A DNA stretch of 46,373 bases from an uncultured Clostridia bacterium. GTDB taxonomy: Bacteria; Bacillota; Clostridia; Christensenellales; Aristaeellaceae. Positions 16,549 through 24,408 of this stretch are shown piece by piece; the first letter of the stretch is position 1; every line of letters starts with the position of its first letter. The DNA is taken from NCBI GenBank assembly GCA_946187775.1, contig CAMHSI010000007.1:1-46373 (forward strand), given 5' to 3'. The notes below the pieces were generated by a model. It was not told the origin of the DNA, searched no databases, and worked only from the letters and a program-made list of their open reading frames with translations. The position numbers were made by a program, and so were the translations under genes.

Positions 16549-17019
16549 ATGGATAAATGGGATGACCGTTTTATGCAAATGGCTTTCACCATCGCCGGAT
16601 GGTCCAGCTGTTTCCGGACCGGGCGGAGCATCGGCTGCGTCATCGTGAAGGATAAGCGCATCATGACCACCGGGTACAACGGCGCGCCGGCGGGCATCCG
16701 GACCTGCCGGGAAAAGGGAGAGTGCCTGCGGGACAAGCTGGGGATCGCCAGCGGCACCCGGATGGAGGCCTGCTACGCGGTGCACGCGGAGCAGAACGCC
16801 ATCGTGCAGGCGGCGAAGCTGGGCGTTTCCATTGACGGGGCGACCCTGTACTGCACGCACCAGCCCTGCTCCATGTGCGCGAAGATGATCATCAACAGCG
16901 GAATCAAGCGGGTGGTCTACCAGGTGGGCTATCCGGACGAATTCACCCTGGAGCTGTTTGACGAGGCGAAGGTGAAGCTGGAGCGGTACACGGCGCCGGC
17001 GGCCGGGAGGACAGATTGA
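16549..17019 (+). CDS. dCMP/deoxycytidylate deaminase (ComEB-like)
   Basis: Predicted 156-residue zinc enzyme that deaminates dCMP to dUMP for thymidylate synthesis. The zinc site is visible as HAEQNA (His79, catalytic Glu81) and PCSMCAK (Cys107, Cys110). An additional Cys-rich insert, TCREKGECL near residues 52-60, is usual for the two-zinc dCMP deaminases. Length is normal. RBS AGAGGGG precedes the ATG. The stop overlaps the next gene's TTG start, suggesting coupled translation. Confidence 0.9.
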   Translation: MDKWDDRFMQMAFTIAGWSSCFRTGRSIGCVIVKDKRIMTTGYNGAPAGIRTCREKGECLRDKLGIASGTRMEACYAVHAEQNAIVQAAKLGVSIDGATLYCTHQPCSMCAKMIINSGIKRVVYQVGYPDEFTLELFDEAKVKLERYTAPAAGRTD

Positions 17020-17795
17020 GATACCATATTGATACGATCCCCGTATGGGACGCCGCGAAGCTGGACGGGGAGTGCCTGCTGTGCGCCCTGGAGCGGAAGA
17101 CGGAGCTGGGGGAGGCGGAGCGCTACCTCGGCGCCTCCGTTATGGAACCGGACACCCGGGTGCAGGTGAACACCAAGGGCTTCTGCCGGCATCACCATGC
17201 CATGCTCTACGGCATGAGCAACCGGCTGGGGCACGCCCTGATGCTGGAAAGCCACATGATTGAGACCCGGGAGCGGACGGAGAAGATCTTCAGGAAGCTG
17301 GACGGCGCGGCGGAGACCCTCAAGGGCATCGGCCTGGCGGGAAGGCTGGGCGGAAAGGCCAGGGGTGCGGAGGCCGCCGTGCGGGAAGGCGCCGCGGAGC
17401 TGGCGAAGATCACGGACAGCTGCCTCATGTGCGAAACCATTGAGGAGAACATGAGGCGGTACCTGCATACCTTCCTCCACCTGTACCAGAACGACAGCGA
17501 TTTCCGGAGCCGGTTTGCCTCCGGAAAGGGACTCTGCCTGCCCCACACGGGGCGGCTGCTGGAGGCCGCGGCGGAGGAGCTGGCCCCGAAGGAGCTGGGA
17601 GAGCTGGTGTCCGTGCTGACCCGGACGGAGAAGGCAAACCTGGACCGGATCCAGGAGGAGATCTCCTGGTTCATCAAAAAGTTCGACTACCGCTACGAGA
17701 AGGAATCCTGGGGAAACAGCAAGGACGCGGTGGAGCGGACGGTGAACAAGGTCCGGGGATGGTGCGTCGGGAAGGAACCGAACCCGGAGGAATAA
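17016..17795 (+). CDS. DUF6062 cysteine-rich protein
   Basis: Predicted 259 residues, cytoplasmic. It contains paired motifs suited to metal binding: CLLC near residue 22, CRHHHAMLYG near 58, CLMC near 138 and CLPHTGRLLE near 175. The two halves look like a duplicated CxxC...C(R/L)xH unit. This matches DUF6062, whose function is unknown. Translation starts at TTG, four bases inside the deaminase stop, with GGGAGG upstream; no later in-frame start keeps the first conserved residues. Confidence 0.75.
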   Translation: MRYHIDTIPVWDAAKLDGECLLCALERKTELGEAERYLGASVMEPDTRVQVNTKGFCRHHHAMLYGMSNRLGHALMLESHMIETRERTEKIFRKLDGAAETLKGIGLAGRLGGKARGAEAAVREGAAELAKITDSCLMCETIEENMRRYLHTFLHLYQNDSDFRSRFASGKGLCLPHTGRLLEAAAEELAPKELGELVSVLTRTEKANLDRIQEEISWFIKKFDYRYEKESWGNSKDAVERTVNKVRGWCVGKEPNPEE

Positions 17796-17846
17796 AATGC
17801 TGTGTCGGGACCTTACTTATTTGATTTTCAGACGAGGAGTGATCGT

Positions 17847-18218
17847 ATGACCATTCGGGAGGTTGTGAAGATCCTGGACGGAAAAGTGCTGGTGGGAGAG
17901 GAACGGCTGGATTCCCAGGTCAACACGGCCTGCGGTTCGGACCTGATGAGCGACGTGCTGGCCTTTGTGAAGGAAAAGGCGGTGCTGATCACGGGGCTGA
18001 TCAATCCCCACGTGGTGCGGACCAGCGAAATGCTGGACATTACCTGCATCGTGTTCTCCCGGGGAAAGATTCCCGGGGAGGAGATCCTGGAGATGGCGGA
18101 GGAAACGGGAATCACCGTGATTTCCACCCCGCTGACCACCTATACTGCCTGCGGGGAACTGTACCTGCACGGGCTGCCGGGTACGAAACCGAAGAAGCCC
18201 GTAACGGAAGGAGCGTAA
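17847..18218 (+). CDS. DRTGG-domain protein, first copy
   Basis: Predicted 123-residue single-domain protein of the DRTGG family (MTIREVVKILDGKVL at the start, ITVISTPLTTYTACGELY at the end), with the beta-alpha pattern of the ligand-binding DRTGG fold. The ATG at 17847 has GAGGAG upstream. DRTGG domains occur beside CBS domains and phosphotransacetylases, and as stand-alone genes beside clostridial hydrogenases. A small-molecule sensing role is inferred. Only three bases separate it from the ATPase that follows. Confidence 0.75.
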   Translation: MTIREVVKILDGKVLVGEERLDSQVNTACGSDLMSDVLAFVKEKAVLITGLINPHVVRTSEMLDITCIVFSRGKIPGEEILEMAEETGITVISTPLTTYTACGELYLHGLPGTKPKKPVTEGA

Positions 18219-18221
18219 GGG

Positions 18222-18650
18222 ATGGCTGTGATTCTGGAAAGGAGCTTTCCGGTGGAAGCGGGGGCCTTTACCACCGCCGGGGAAGCTTCCACGACCATCA
18301 AACGGACGCTGAAGCAGCTGGGGGTGGACGCGGAGGTGCTGCGGCACGTTTCCGTGGCCTGCTACGAGGTGGAGCTGAACCTGGTGATTCACTCCCTGGG
18401 CGGGACCCTGACGCTGCTGGTGGATCCGGAGAAGGTTACACTGATTTCCAAAGACGTGGGTCCCGGGATTCCGGACATCGCCAAGGCGATGACGGAAGGA
18501 TTTTCCACGGCCAGCGACGAGGCGCGGACCCTGGGGTTCGGCGCGGGCATGGGACTGCCCAACATGAAACGCAACGCCACGGAATTTGACATCCAGAGCA
18601 CCGTGGGGGTCGGAACGACGATCACCATGACCTTCGCCCTGGGAAAATGA
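18222..18650 (+). CDS. Anti-sigma-factor-type HATPase (RsbW/SpoIIAB-like)
   Basis: Predicted 142-residue stand-alone GHKL ATPase. N-box region CYEVELNLVIHS, G1 box KDVGPGIPD and G2 box GFGAGMGLPNMK are present, with VGVGTTITMTF at the end. It has no histidine phosphoacceptor domain, so it resembles serine kinases/anti-sigma factors of the RsbW class. In this position, between DRTGG and an H-cluster-domain protein, it could relay a redox signal by protein phosphorylation or sequestration. That role is inferred; no sigma factor or antagonist gene is nearby. Confidence 0.75.
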   Translation: MAVILERSFPVEAGAFTTAGEASTTIKRTLKQLGVDAEVLRHVSVACYEVELNLVIHSLGGTLTLLVDPEKVTLISKDVGPGIPDIAKAMTEGFSTASDEARTLGFGAGMGLPNMKRNATEFDIQSTVGVGTTITMTFALGK

Positions 18651-18673
18651 GCGGCGTACAGAGGTAAGGGGTT

Positions 18674-19969
18674 ATGAACGATAAACGGTTCCATTCAGTC
18701 CGCCTGGAGGGGGACAAGTGCAGGGGCTGCACCAACTGCCTGAAGCGCTGTCCCACGGAGGCAATCCGGGTCCGGGGCGGACGGGCACATATCATTGATG
18801 AGCGCTGCATCGACTGCGGGGAATGCATCCGGGTGTGCGGATACCACGCGAAGGTGGCGGTGACGGACCCGCTGAGCTCCATCTCCGGATACAAGTATAA
18901 AATCGCCCTGCCGGCGCCCAGCCTCTACGGCCAGTTCAACAACCTGAAGAGCATTTCCCAGGTGCTGGGCGGGCTGAAGCGGATGGGCTTCGACGATGTG
19001 TTTGAGGTGGCCCGGGGAGCGGACGTGGTGAGCAAGGCCATCCGGGAGCGGCTGAAGGATCCCAAGCTTCCCCGGCCGGTGATTTCCTCCGCCTGCCCGG
19101 CCATCGTGCGGCTGATCCAGGTGCGGTTCCCGGACCTGATCGACCACATTGTGGACGTGCGGCAGCCCATGGAGGTGGCGGCCATGATCGCCCGGACGGA
19201 GTTCGCCCGGAAGAACGGGGTGGATCCCTCGGAGATCGGCTGCTTCTTCATTACCCCCTGCCCGGCCAAGGTGACGGCCATCCGCAATCCCATCGGCCAC
19301 GAGAAGAGCGCCGTCAACGGCGCCATCTCCGTGCTGGAGATCTACGGGCTCCTGTCCAGCCAGCTGAAGACTACCCCGGTGGACCTGACGCTGGAGGACG
19401 CCTCCGACCTGGGAGTGGGCTGGGCCCGCAGCGGCGGGGAATGCAACGCCGTGAGCCCGGATGACTCCATGGCGGTGGACGGCATTGAGAACTGCATCCG
19501 GGTGCTGGAGGAAATCGAGGACAACCGGCTGAAGGGGCTGGAGTTCTTCGAGGGCGCCGCCTGCACCGGCGGCTGCGTGGGCGGTCCCCTGAACTTTGAG
19601 AACAACTATGTGGCCCGGTCGGAGATCCGGAAGCTGTCCAGCCGGGACGAGAACCCGCAGCTGAACGTGGACAGCGGGATGATGAACGAATGCGACCTGT
19701 ACATGAGCGGACGCATCCTGCCCAACTCCGCCATGAAGCTGGATGACGACCTGATGGAAGCCATGCGGAAGATGGAGCGGATCGAGAAGCTGTATGACGA
19801 GCTGCCGGGATTCGACTGCGGCAGCTGCGGCAGCCCCACCTGCAGGACCTTTGCGGAGGACGTGGTCCAGGGCGCGGCAACCCGGCTGGACTGCATCCAC
19901 CTGATGAAGGACCAGCTGCGGGTGATGGCGGAGCAGATGGTGGACCTGGCGAAAACCACGAGAGAATAG
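18674..19969 (+). CDS. [FeFe]-hydrogenase-domain protein with altered L1 motif, likely sensory
   Basis: Predicted 431 residues. It has two [4Fe-4S] motifs (Cys16/19/22/26 and Cys45/48/51/55), then a hydrogenase large-subunit domain, then a further [4Fe-4S] module with Cys382, 385, 390 and 407 (DCGSCGSPTCRTFAEDV). H-cluster loops are recognisable but altered: L1 is SSACPA (Cys141) instead of TSCCPxW, L2 is TPCPAK (Cys196), and L3 is AACTGGCVGG (Cys297, Cys301). The four cysteines that would hold the [4Fe-4S] subcluster remain, but the proton-relay cysteine of L1 is Ala. There is no PAS domain. By family knowledge this resembles non-catalytic or sensory group C/D proteins. It probably reports redox or H2 state to the neighbouring ATPase. 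Confidence 0.8.
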   Translation: MNDKRFHSVRLEGDKCRGCTNCLKRCPTEAIRVRGGRAHIIDERCIDCGECIRVCGYHAKVAVTDPLSSISGYKYKIALPAPSLYGQFNNLKSISQVLGGLKRMGFDDVFEVARGADVVSKAIRERLKDPKLPRPVISSACPAIVRLIQVRFPDLIDHIVDVRQPMEVAAMIARTEFARKNGVDPSEIGCFFITPCPAKVTAIRNPIGHEKSAVNGAISVLEIYGLLSSQLKTTPVDLTLEDASDLGVGWARSGGECNAVSPDDSMAVDGIENCIRVLEEIEDNRLKGLEFFEGAACTGGCVGGPLNFENNYVARSEIRKLSSRDENPQLNVDSGMMNECDLYMSGRILPNSAMKLDDDLMEAMRKMERIEKLYDELPGFDCGSCGSPTCRTFAEDVVQGAATRLDCIHLMKDQLRVMAEQMVDLAKTTRE

Positions 19970-19986
19970 AAACGGGAGGAACGGAC

Positions 19987-20328
19987 ATGACGGTACGGGA
20001 CGTGATGGAACTGATTGAGGCGGCGGATATCACGCCGGAAACGGATAAAAGCCGGGAGGTTTCCTGCGGATACACCTGCGACCTGCTGAGCTGGGTGATG
20101 GCCCACGGCGCGGAGGGAATGGCCTGGGTGACGGTGCAGACCCACATGAACGTCATCGCGGTGGCCAGCCTGATGGAAATGAGCGCCGTGATCATCCCCG
20201 AGGGGATCGAGATGGAGGAGCCCTCGGTGGAGAAGGCGAAGGAAGAGGGCATCACCGTGCTGCAGAGCCCGCTGACGGCGTATGAGATCTGCGCCAGGCT
20301 TGCGGCAAAGGGACTGAAGGGAAAATAA
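19987..20328 (+). CDS. DRTGG-domain protein, second copy
   Basis: Predicted 113 residues with MTVRDVMELIEAADI at the start and ITVLQSPLTAYEICARL at the end. It is clearly a diverged relative of the 17847-18218 product: both share the pattern ITV(I/L)(S/Q)(T/S)PLT(T/A)Y near the C-terminus. The pair flanks the HATPase and H-cluster-domain genes, which suggests two ligand-sensing subunits for one complex. RBS GGGAGG precedes the ATG. Confidence 0.75.
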   Translation: MTVRDVMELIEAADITPETDKSREVSCGYTCDLLSWVMAHGAEGMAWVTVQTHMNVIAVASLMEMSAVIIPEGIEMEEPSVEKAKEEGITVLQSPLTAYEICARLAAKGLKGK

Positions 20329-20364
20329 GAAGGCGGAAAACCGAAGGAAGGAGGCTGAGGCGGC

Positions 20365-21069
20365 ATGTTTGTGGACCTGCATATGCATTCCTGCCTGAGC
20401 CCCTGTGCGGATGACGACATGACGCCGGCGAACATCTGCGGCATGGCGCACATCAAAGGCCTGCAGGCCATCGCCGTGACAGACCACAATACAGCCCGTA
20501 ACCTGCCTTACGTGAAGGAGGCGGCGGATTACTACGGGCTGATTTTACTGCCCGGAATGGAGATCACCACGAAGGAGGAGGTACACCTGCTGGGGTACTT
20601 CCGGGACGTGGAGACGGCGGTGGAAGTGGGGGAGATCTTTACGGGGCACCTGCCGAAGATGAAGAACAAGCCCGACTATTTCGGGAACCAGTACGTCATG
20701 AATACGGATGACGAGGTGGTGGACATCGAGGAGCGGATGCTCATCGGCGCCACGGACCTGGACCTTTCGGAGTGCACACAGATCATCCGGGACCACGGGG
20801 GCGCGGCGGTGCCGGCCCACATCAACCGGGGCCACGGGCTGCTGGTGAACCTGGGCCTGTTTCCGGAGGAGCCGTATTTCCCGGTGTGCGAGGTGCGGCC
20901 GGAGATCCCGGTGAACGACAAGCTGGTGGGAAACCGGCTGCGGCTGCGGTCCTCCGACGCCCACCACCTGGGGGATATCCTGGAGGCGGTGTTCGACCTG
21001 GAGACGGATCGGTTTTCCCTGGGGGGACTCTTCGACACGTTAGCCGGAACTAACCTTAAATCTTTGTAA
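20365..21069 (+). CDS. PHP-domain metal-dependent phosphoesterase
   Basis: Predicted 234 residues. Metal ligands typical of PHP domains are visible: DLHMHSCLSPC at the N-terminus, VTDHNTARN, PGMEITT, VPAHINRGHG and SSDAHH near the end. The family hydrolyses phosphoesters, including nucleotides and histidinol phosphate. The short length and context suggest a stand-alone phosphoesterase rather than a histidinol phosphatase. It is the last gene before the hydrogenase promoter and has RBS GGAAGGAGG. Confidence 0.8.
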   Translation: MFVDLHMHSCLSPCADDDMTPANICGMAHIKGLQAIAVTDHNTARNLPYVKEAADYYGLILLPGMEITTKEEVHLLGYFRDVETAVEVGEIFTGHLPKMKNKPDYFGNQYVMNTDDEVVDIEERMLIGATDLDLSECTQIIRDHGGAAVPAHINRGHGLLVNLGLFPEEPYFPVCEVRPEIPVNDKLVGNRLRLRSSDAHHLGDILEAVFDLETDRFSLGGLFDTLAGTNLKSL

Positions 21070-21085
21070 AACAAGGGAAAAACAC

Positions 21086-21114
21086 TTTTCAGAGAAGAAA
21101 AAATATGGTATCCT
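21086..21114 (+). promoter_or_regulatory. Promoter of the hydrogenase operon
   Basis: TTTTCA (21086-21091), 17 bases, TATCCT (21109-21114) preceded by TGG, an extended -10. The start codon is 70 bases downstream, leaving a leader with a hairpin. Confidence 0.45.
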
Positions 21115-21133
21115 TATAAATCGTGAAAAGGGA

Positions 21134-21152
21134 CTTTTGCCGCGTGCAAAAG
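21134..21152 (+). promoter_or_regulatory. Leader hairpin of the hydrogenase operon
   Basis: A 7-bp stem CTTTTGC/GCAAAAG with loop CGCGT lies between the promoter and the AAGGAGG ribosome binding site. It has no T-run, so it is more likely a stability or regulatory element than a terminator. Confidence 0.4.
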
Positions 21153-21183
21153 GTTCGAAATACATAAGGAGGTCAAGGACGGT

Positions 21184-21654
21184 ATGCCTGACAACAAGGA
21201 AAAATACGCAAAGCTGCAGGAGGTTATCGAGAAGCGCAAAGGCGAGCGCGGCGCGGTGATGCCCTGCCTGCAGGAAGCCATGAACATCTTCGGCTATGTG
21301 CCGCAGGACGTTCAGGAGATGATCGCGGACGGACTGGGCGTGACCCTTTCCGAAGTGTACGGCGTCTCCACCTTCTACTCCCAGTTCTCCCTCAAGCCCA
21401 AGGGAGAGCACGTGATCGGCGTGTGCCTGGGCACTGCCTGCTACGTCAAGGGCAGCCAGAAGATTATTGACAGGCTTTCCGAAGAGCTGAAGATCCAGCC
21501 CGGCGACACCACGGAAGACGGGAAGTTCACCCTGAACGCCACCCGCTGCCTGGGCGCCTGCGGCCTGGCCCCCGTTATGATGATCGGCGAGGAAGTCTAC
21601 GGCCGGCTGACTCCGGATCAGGTACCCGGAATCCTGGACAAGTACCGTGCGTGA
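21184..21654 (+). CDS. hydC: Hydrogenase subunit HydC (NuoE-like)
   Basis: Predicted 156-residue [2Fe-2S] subunit of a trimeric NADH/ferredoxin-dependent [FeFe] hydrogenase. Cluster ligands are Cys81 and Cys86 (VCLGTACYVKG) and Cys122 and Cys126 (RCLGACGLAPV), the NuoE/24-kDa pattern. Family knowledge places it as the electron-transfer partner of HydB. It is the first gene of the operon, has a strong AAGGAGG site, and overlaps the GTG start of the next gene by eight bases. Confidence 0.92.
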   Translation: MPDNKEKYAKLQEVIEKRKGERGAVMPCLQEAMNIFGYVPQDVQEMIADGLGVTLSEVYGVSTFYSQFSLKPKGEHVIGVCLGTACYVKGSQKIIDRLSEELKIQPGDTTEDGKFTLNATRCLGACGLAPVMMIGEEVYGRLTPDQVPGILDKYRA

Positions 21655-22204
21655 CCTGAGCCTGCACCTGCTGGACCTGGCGCAGAACAGCATCACCGCC
21701 GGCGCAAAGCTGGTGACGGTGCGGCTGACGCTGGAGGAAAACGGCATGCTGACGATGCAGCTGGAGGATGACGGGAAAGGGATGAGCCCGGAACTGCTCC
21801 AGCGCGTGACCAGCCCCTTCGCCACCACCCGGACCACCCGCAAGGTTGGCCTGGGTATTCCCATGATGAAGGAGAACGCCGAGAAGGCGGGAGGAACCTT
21901 CACCCTGGAGAGCGAGGAAGGGAAGGGCACGGTGCTTACCGCGTCCATGGACACGAAGAACATCGACTGCCTGCCCCCGGGGGACCTGAGCGGGACGATG
22001 CTGAGCCTGATGCTGACGAATCCCCTTTCCCCGGATTTCCGGATCGAGAGCAAAAGCCCCAAGGGGGAGAGCGTTTTCGACACCCGGGAGGTCCGGGCGG
22101 CCCTGGGCAGCGACATCCCATTCAATGAGCCTTCCGTAGCCGCCTGGCTGAAGGAAGCGCTGGACGAGGAAATGAATACAATCTTTGGAGGTGTTTGGAT
22201 ATGA
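21647..22204 (+). CDS. HATPase-domain protein inside the hydrogenase operon
   Basis: Predicted 185 residues. A GHKL ATP-binding domain spans about residues 1-110: LHLLDLAQNSITAGA (N box), LEDDGKGMSPE (G1), TTRKVGLGIPMMKENAE (G2) and GKGTVLTASM. The remaining ~75 residues are a small domain I do not recognise. No dimerisation/phosphoacceptor helix is present. Start is GTG at 21647, inside the end of hydC. A homologous gene order occurs in other clostridial hydrogenase operons, as I recall, but its role is unresolved; it may phosphorylate or modulate a hydrogenase partner. Confidence 0.75.
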   Translation: MRDLSLHLLDLAQNSITAGAKLVTVRLTLEENGMLTMQLEDDGKGMSPELLQRVTSPFATTRTTRKVGLGIPMMKENAEKAGGTFTLESEEGKGTVLTASMDTKNIDCLPPGDLSGTMLSLMLTNPLSPDFRIESKSPKGESVFDTREVRAALGSDIPFNEPSVAAWLKEALDEEMNTIFGGVWI

Positions 22205-22569
22205 AATCTTTGGCAGACCTGGAAGCCATCCGCGCAAGAACGCTGGAAAACATCAACATGCGGAAGGATGAGAACGCGGCCCGCGTTGTCATCGGCATGG
22301 CCACCTGCGGCATCGCTGCCGGCGCCCGCCCCGTGATGCTTGCTTTTATGGATGAAATCAAGAAGCGGAACCTGCAGCACGTGACCGTGAGCCAGACCGG
22401 ATGCATCGGCATGTGCCGCTACGAGCCCATGCTGGACGTGATCCTGCCCGGGAAGGAAAAGGTAACCTACATCCACGTGAAGCCTGAAATGGTACCGCGC
22501 ATTGTTACCGAGCACATTGTGAACGGACGTCCGGTGGAAGAATACACCATCGGCGCCGCGAAAGACTGA
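22201..22569 (+). CDS. Thioredoxin-like [2Fe-2S] ferredoxin
   Basis: Predicted 122 residues. ATCGIAAGARPVM (Cys36) and TGCIGMCRYEP (Cys68, Cys72) fit a thioredoxin-fold [2Fe-2S] protein. The usual fourth ligand position after Cys36 is not a cysteine, which I believe is common in this small family. The ATG at 22201 is used because GGAGG lies about 12 bases before it. It lies between the HATPase gene and hydB and probably docks near HydB or HydC. Whether it carries a stable cluster is uncertain. Confidence 0.8.
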   Translation: MKSLADLEAIRARTLENINMRKDENAARVVIGMATCGIAAGARPVMLAFMDEIKKRNLQHVTVSQTGCIGMCRYEPMLDVILPGKEKVTYIHVKPEMVPRIVTEHIVNGRPVEEYTIGAAKD

Positions 22570-22588
22570 TTAGAGGAGGAAAACCCAG

Positions 22589-24385
22589 ATGGAGCTTTAT
22601 CGTTCTCATGTACTGGTCTGCGGCGGCACCGGCTGTACATCATCCGGATCCGCGAAGCTGATTGAGCGCTTCGAGAATCAGCTGGCGGAAAAGGGCCTTG
22701 ACAAGGAAGTCAAGGTAGTCCGCACGGGCTGCTTCGGCCTTTGCGAAGCGGGCCCCGTTGTGATCGTTTACCCCGAAGGAACCTTCTACAGCCGCGTCAA
22801 GGTTGAAGACGTGGACGAGATCGTTTCCGAGCACCTGCTGAAGGGCCGCCGGGTGCAGCGGCTGGTGTACGTGGACCACAAGACCCACGAGTCCAGCGTG
22901 CAGAAGAGCCTTTCCGAGATCGGCTTCTACAAGAAGCAGCATCGCGTTGCCCTGCGGAACTGCGGCGTGATCGATCCCGAGAATATCGACGAGTACATCG
23001 CCTTCGACGGCTACAAGGCCCTGGCGAAGGCCCTGACGGAAATGACCCCGGAGCAGGTTATCCAGGAAGTGCTGGATTCCGGCCTGCGGGGCCGCGGCGG
23101 CGCGGGATTCCCCACCGGCAAGAAGTGGCAGTTTGCCAGGGCCAGCCAGGCGGAGCATAAATACTTCGTCTGCAACGCCGACGAGGGCGACCCCGGCGCG
23201 TTCATGGACCGCTCCCTGCTGGAAGGCGATCCCCACGCGATCCTGGAAGCCATGGCCATCGGCGGATACGCCATCGGGGCGGACGAAGGCTGGATCTACG
23301 TCCGTGCCGAGTACCCCATCGCCGTGAAGCGGCTGGAGCGGGCCATTGAGCAGGCACATGAGTACGGCCTGCTGGGCAAGAACATCTTCGGCACCGACTT
23401 CAGCTTCGACATCCATATCCGCCTGGGCGCCGGCGCCTTCGTGTGCGGCGAGGAAACCGCCCTGATGGCCTCCATCGAAGGCAAGCGCGGCGAGCCCCGG
23501 CCGAAGCCCCCGTTCCCGGCGGTGAAGGGCCTGTTCGAGAGCCCCACCAACATCAATAACGTGGAAACCCTGGGCAACATCGCCCAGATCATCCTGAAGG
23601 GTTCCGCCTGGTTCCGCTCCATCGGTACCGAGCGCAGCCCCGGTACGAAGGTCTTCGCCCTGGGCGGCAAGATCAACAACACCGGCCTGGTGGAAGTCCC
23701 CATGGGCATTCCGCTGCGGACCATCATCGAGGACATCGGCGGCGGCTGCCCCAACGGCAAGAAGTTCAAGGCCGTGCAGACCGGCGGTCCTTCCGGCGGA
23801 TGCATCCCGGCCAGCCTGCTGGACACCCCCGTGGAATATGACACCCTGACCGCCATCGGCGCCATGATGGGTTCCGGCGGTATGATCGTCATGGACGAAG
23901 ACAACTGTATGGTGGACATCGCCCGCTTCTTCCTGGACTTCACCGTGGACGAGAGCTGCGGCAAGTGCACCCCCTGCCGGATCGGTACCCGCCGGATGCT
24001 GGAGATCCTCGAGCGGATCACCCAGGGCAAGGGCGAGGAAGGCGACATCGAGAAGCTGCAGGAGCTGGCCGAGAGCATCAAGAGCAGCGCCCTGTGCGGC
24101 CTGGGCCAGACGGCTCCGAACCCCGTGCTTTCCACCATCAAGTACTTCCGGGATGAGTATGAAGCCCACATCCGGGAGAAGCGGTGCCCGGCGCATCACT
24201 GCCAGGCCCTGCTGAACTATGAGATCACCGATGCCTGCCGCGGCTGCACCGCCTGCGCCCGGAAGTGCCCCGTCAATGCCATCACCGGCACTGTGAAGGA
24301 GCGCCACGTGATCGATCAGTCCAAGTGCATCAAGTGCGGATCTTGCATGGCAACCTGTAAGTTCGGCGCTATCGTGAAGAAGTAA
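22589..24385 (+). CDS. hydB: Hydrogenase subunit HydB (NuoF-like, NAD- and FMN-binding)
   Basis: Predicted 598-residue flavoprotein subunit. Domains in order: a thioredoxin-like [2Fe-2S] unit (Cys11, 16, 48, 52); the NuoF FMN/NAD core with GRGGAGFPTG (168-177) and CNADEGDPGAFMDR; a SLBB region; a [4Fe-4S] site ESCGKCTPC (Cys457, 460, 463) with a later ALCGLGQ cysteine; and a C-terminal double ferredoxin (CRGCTACARKCP, CIKCGSCMATCKF). This is the HydB layout of bifurcating hydrogenases, where the flavin takes electrons from NADH while ferredoxin supplies the rest. AGAGGAGGAAAA precedes the ATG. Confidence 0.95.
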   Translation: MELYRSHVLVCGGTGCTSSGSAKLIERFENQLAEKGLDKEVKVVRTGCFGLCEAGPVVIVYPEGTFYSRVKVEDVDEIVSEHLLKGRRVQRLVYVDHKTHESSVQKSLSEIGFYKKQHRVALRNCGVIDPENIDEYIAFDGYKALAKALTEMTPEQVIQEVLDSGLRGRGGAGFPTGKKWQFARASQAEHKYFVCNADEGDPGAFMDRSLLEGDPHAILEAMAIGGYAIGADEGWIYVRAEYPIAVKRLERAIEQAHEYGLLGKNIFGTDFSFDIHIRLGAGAFVCGEETALMASIEGKRGEPRPKPPFPAVKGLFESPTNINNVETLGNIAQIILKGSAWFRSIGTERSPGTKVFALGGKINNTGLVEVPMGIPLRTIIEDIGGGCPNGKKFKAVQTGGPSGGCIPASLLDTPVEYDTLTAIGAMMGSGGMIVMDEDNCMVDIARFFLDFTVDESCGKCTPCRIGTRRMLEILERITQGKGEEGDIEKLQELAESIKSSALCGLGQTAPNPVLSTIKYFRDEYEAHIREKRCPAHHCQALLNYEITDACRGCTACARKCPVNAITGTVKERHVIDQSKCIKCGSCMATCKFGAIVKK

Positions 24386-24408
24386 TCGTGCGAGGAGGAA
24401 CAACACAA

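Noticed and set aside
17802-17846. Longer N-terminus for the first DRTGG protein
   Set aside because: The added residues do not match the family, and a GAGGAG site sits correctly before the ATG at 17847.
21061-21130. Rex-type redox repressor site in the hydrogenase promoter
   Set aside because: A short TTGT...ACAA similarity lies near 21064-21074, but it lacks the TTGTGAA-N4-TTCACAA spacing of Rex operators.
22195-22200. TTG start two codons upstream for the [2Fe-2S] protein
   Set aside because: The ATG at 22201 is better spaced from GGAGG and starts the protein at the usual point.
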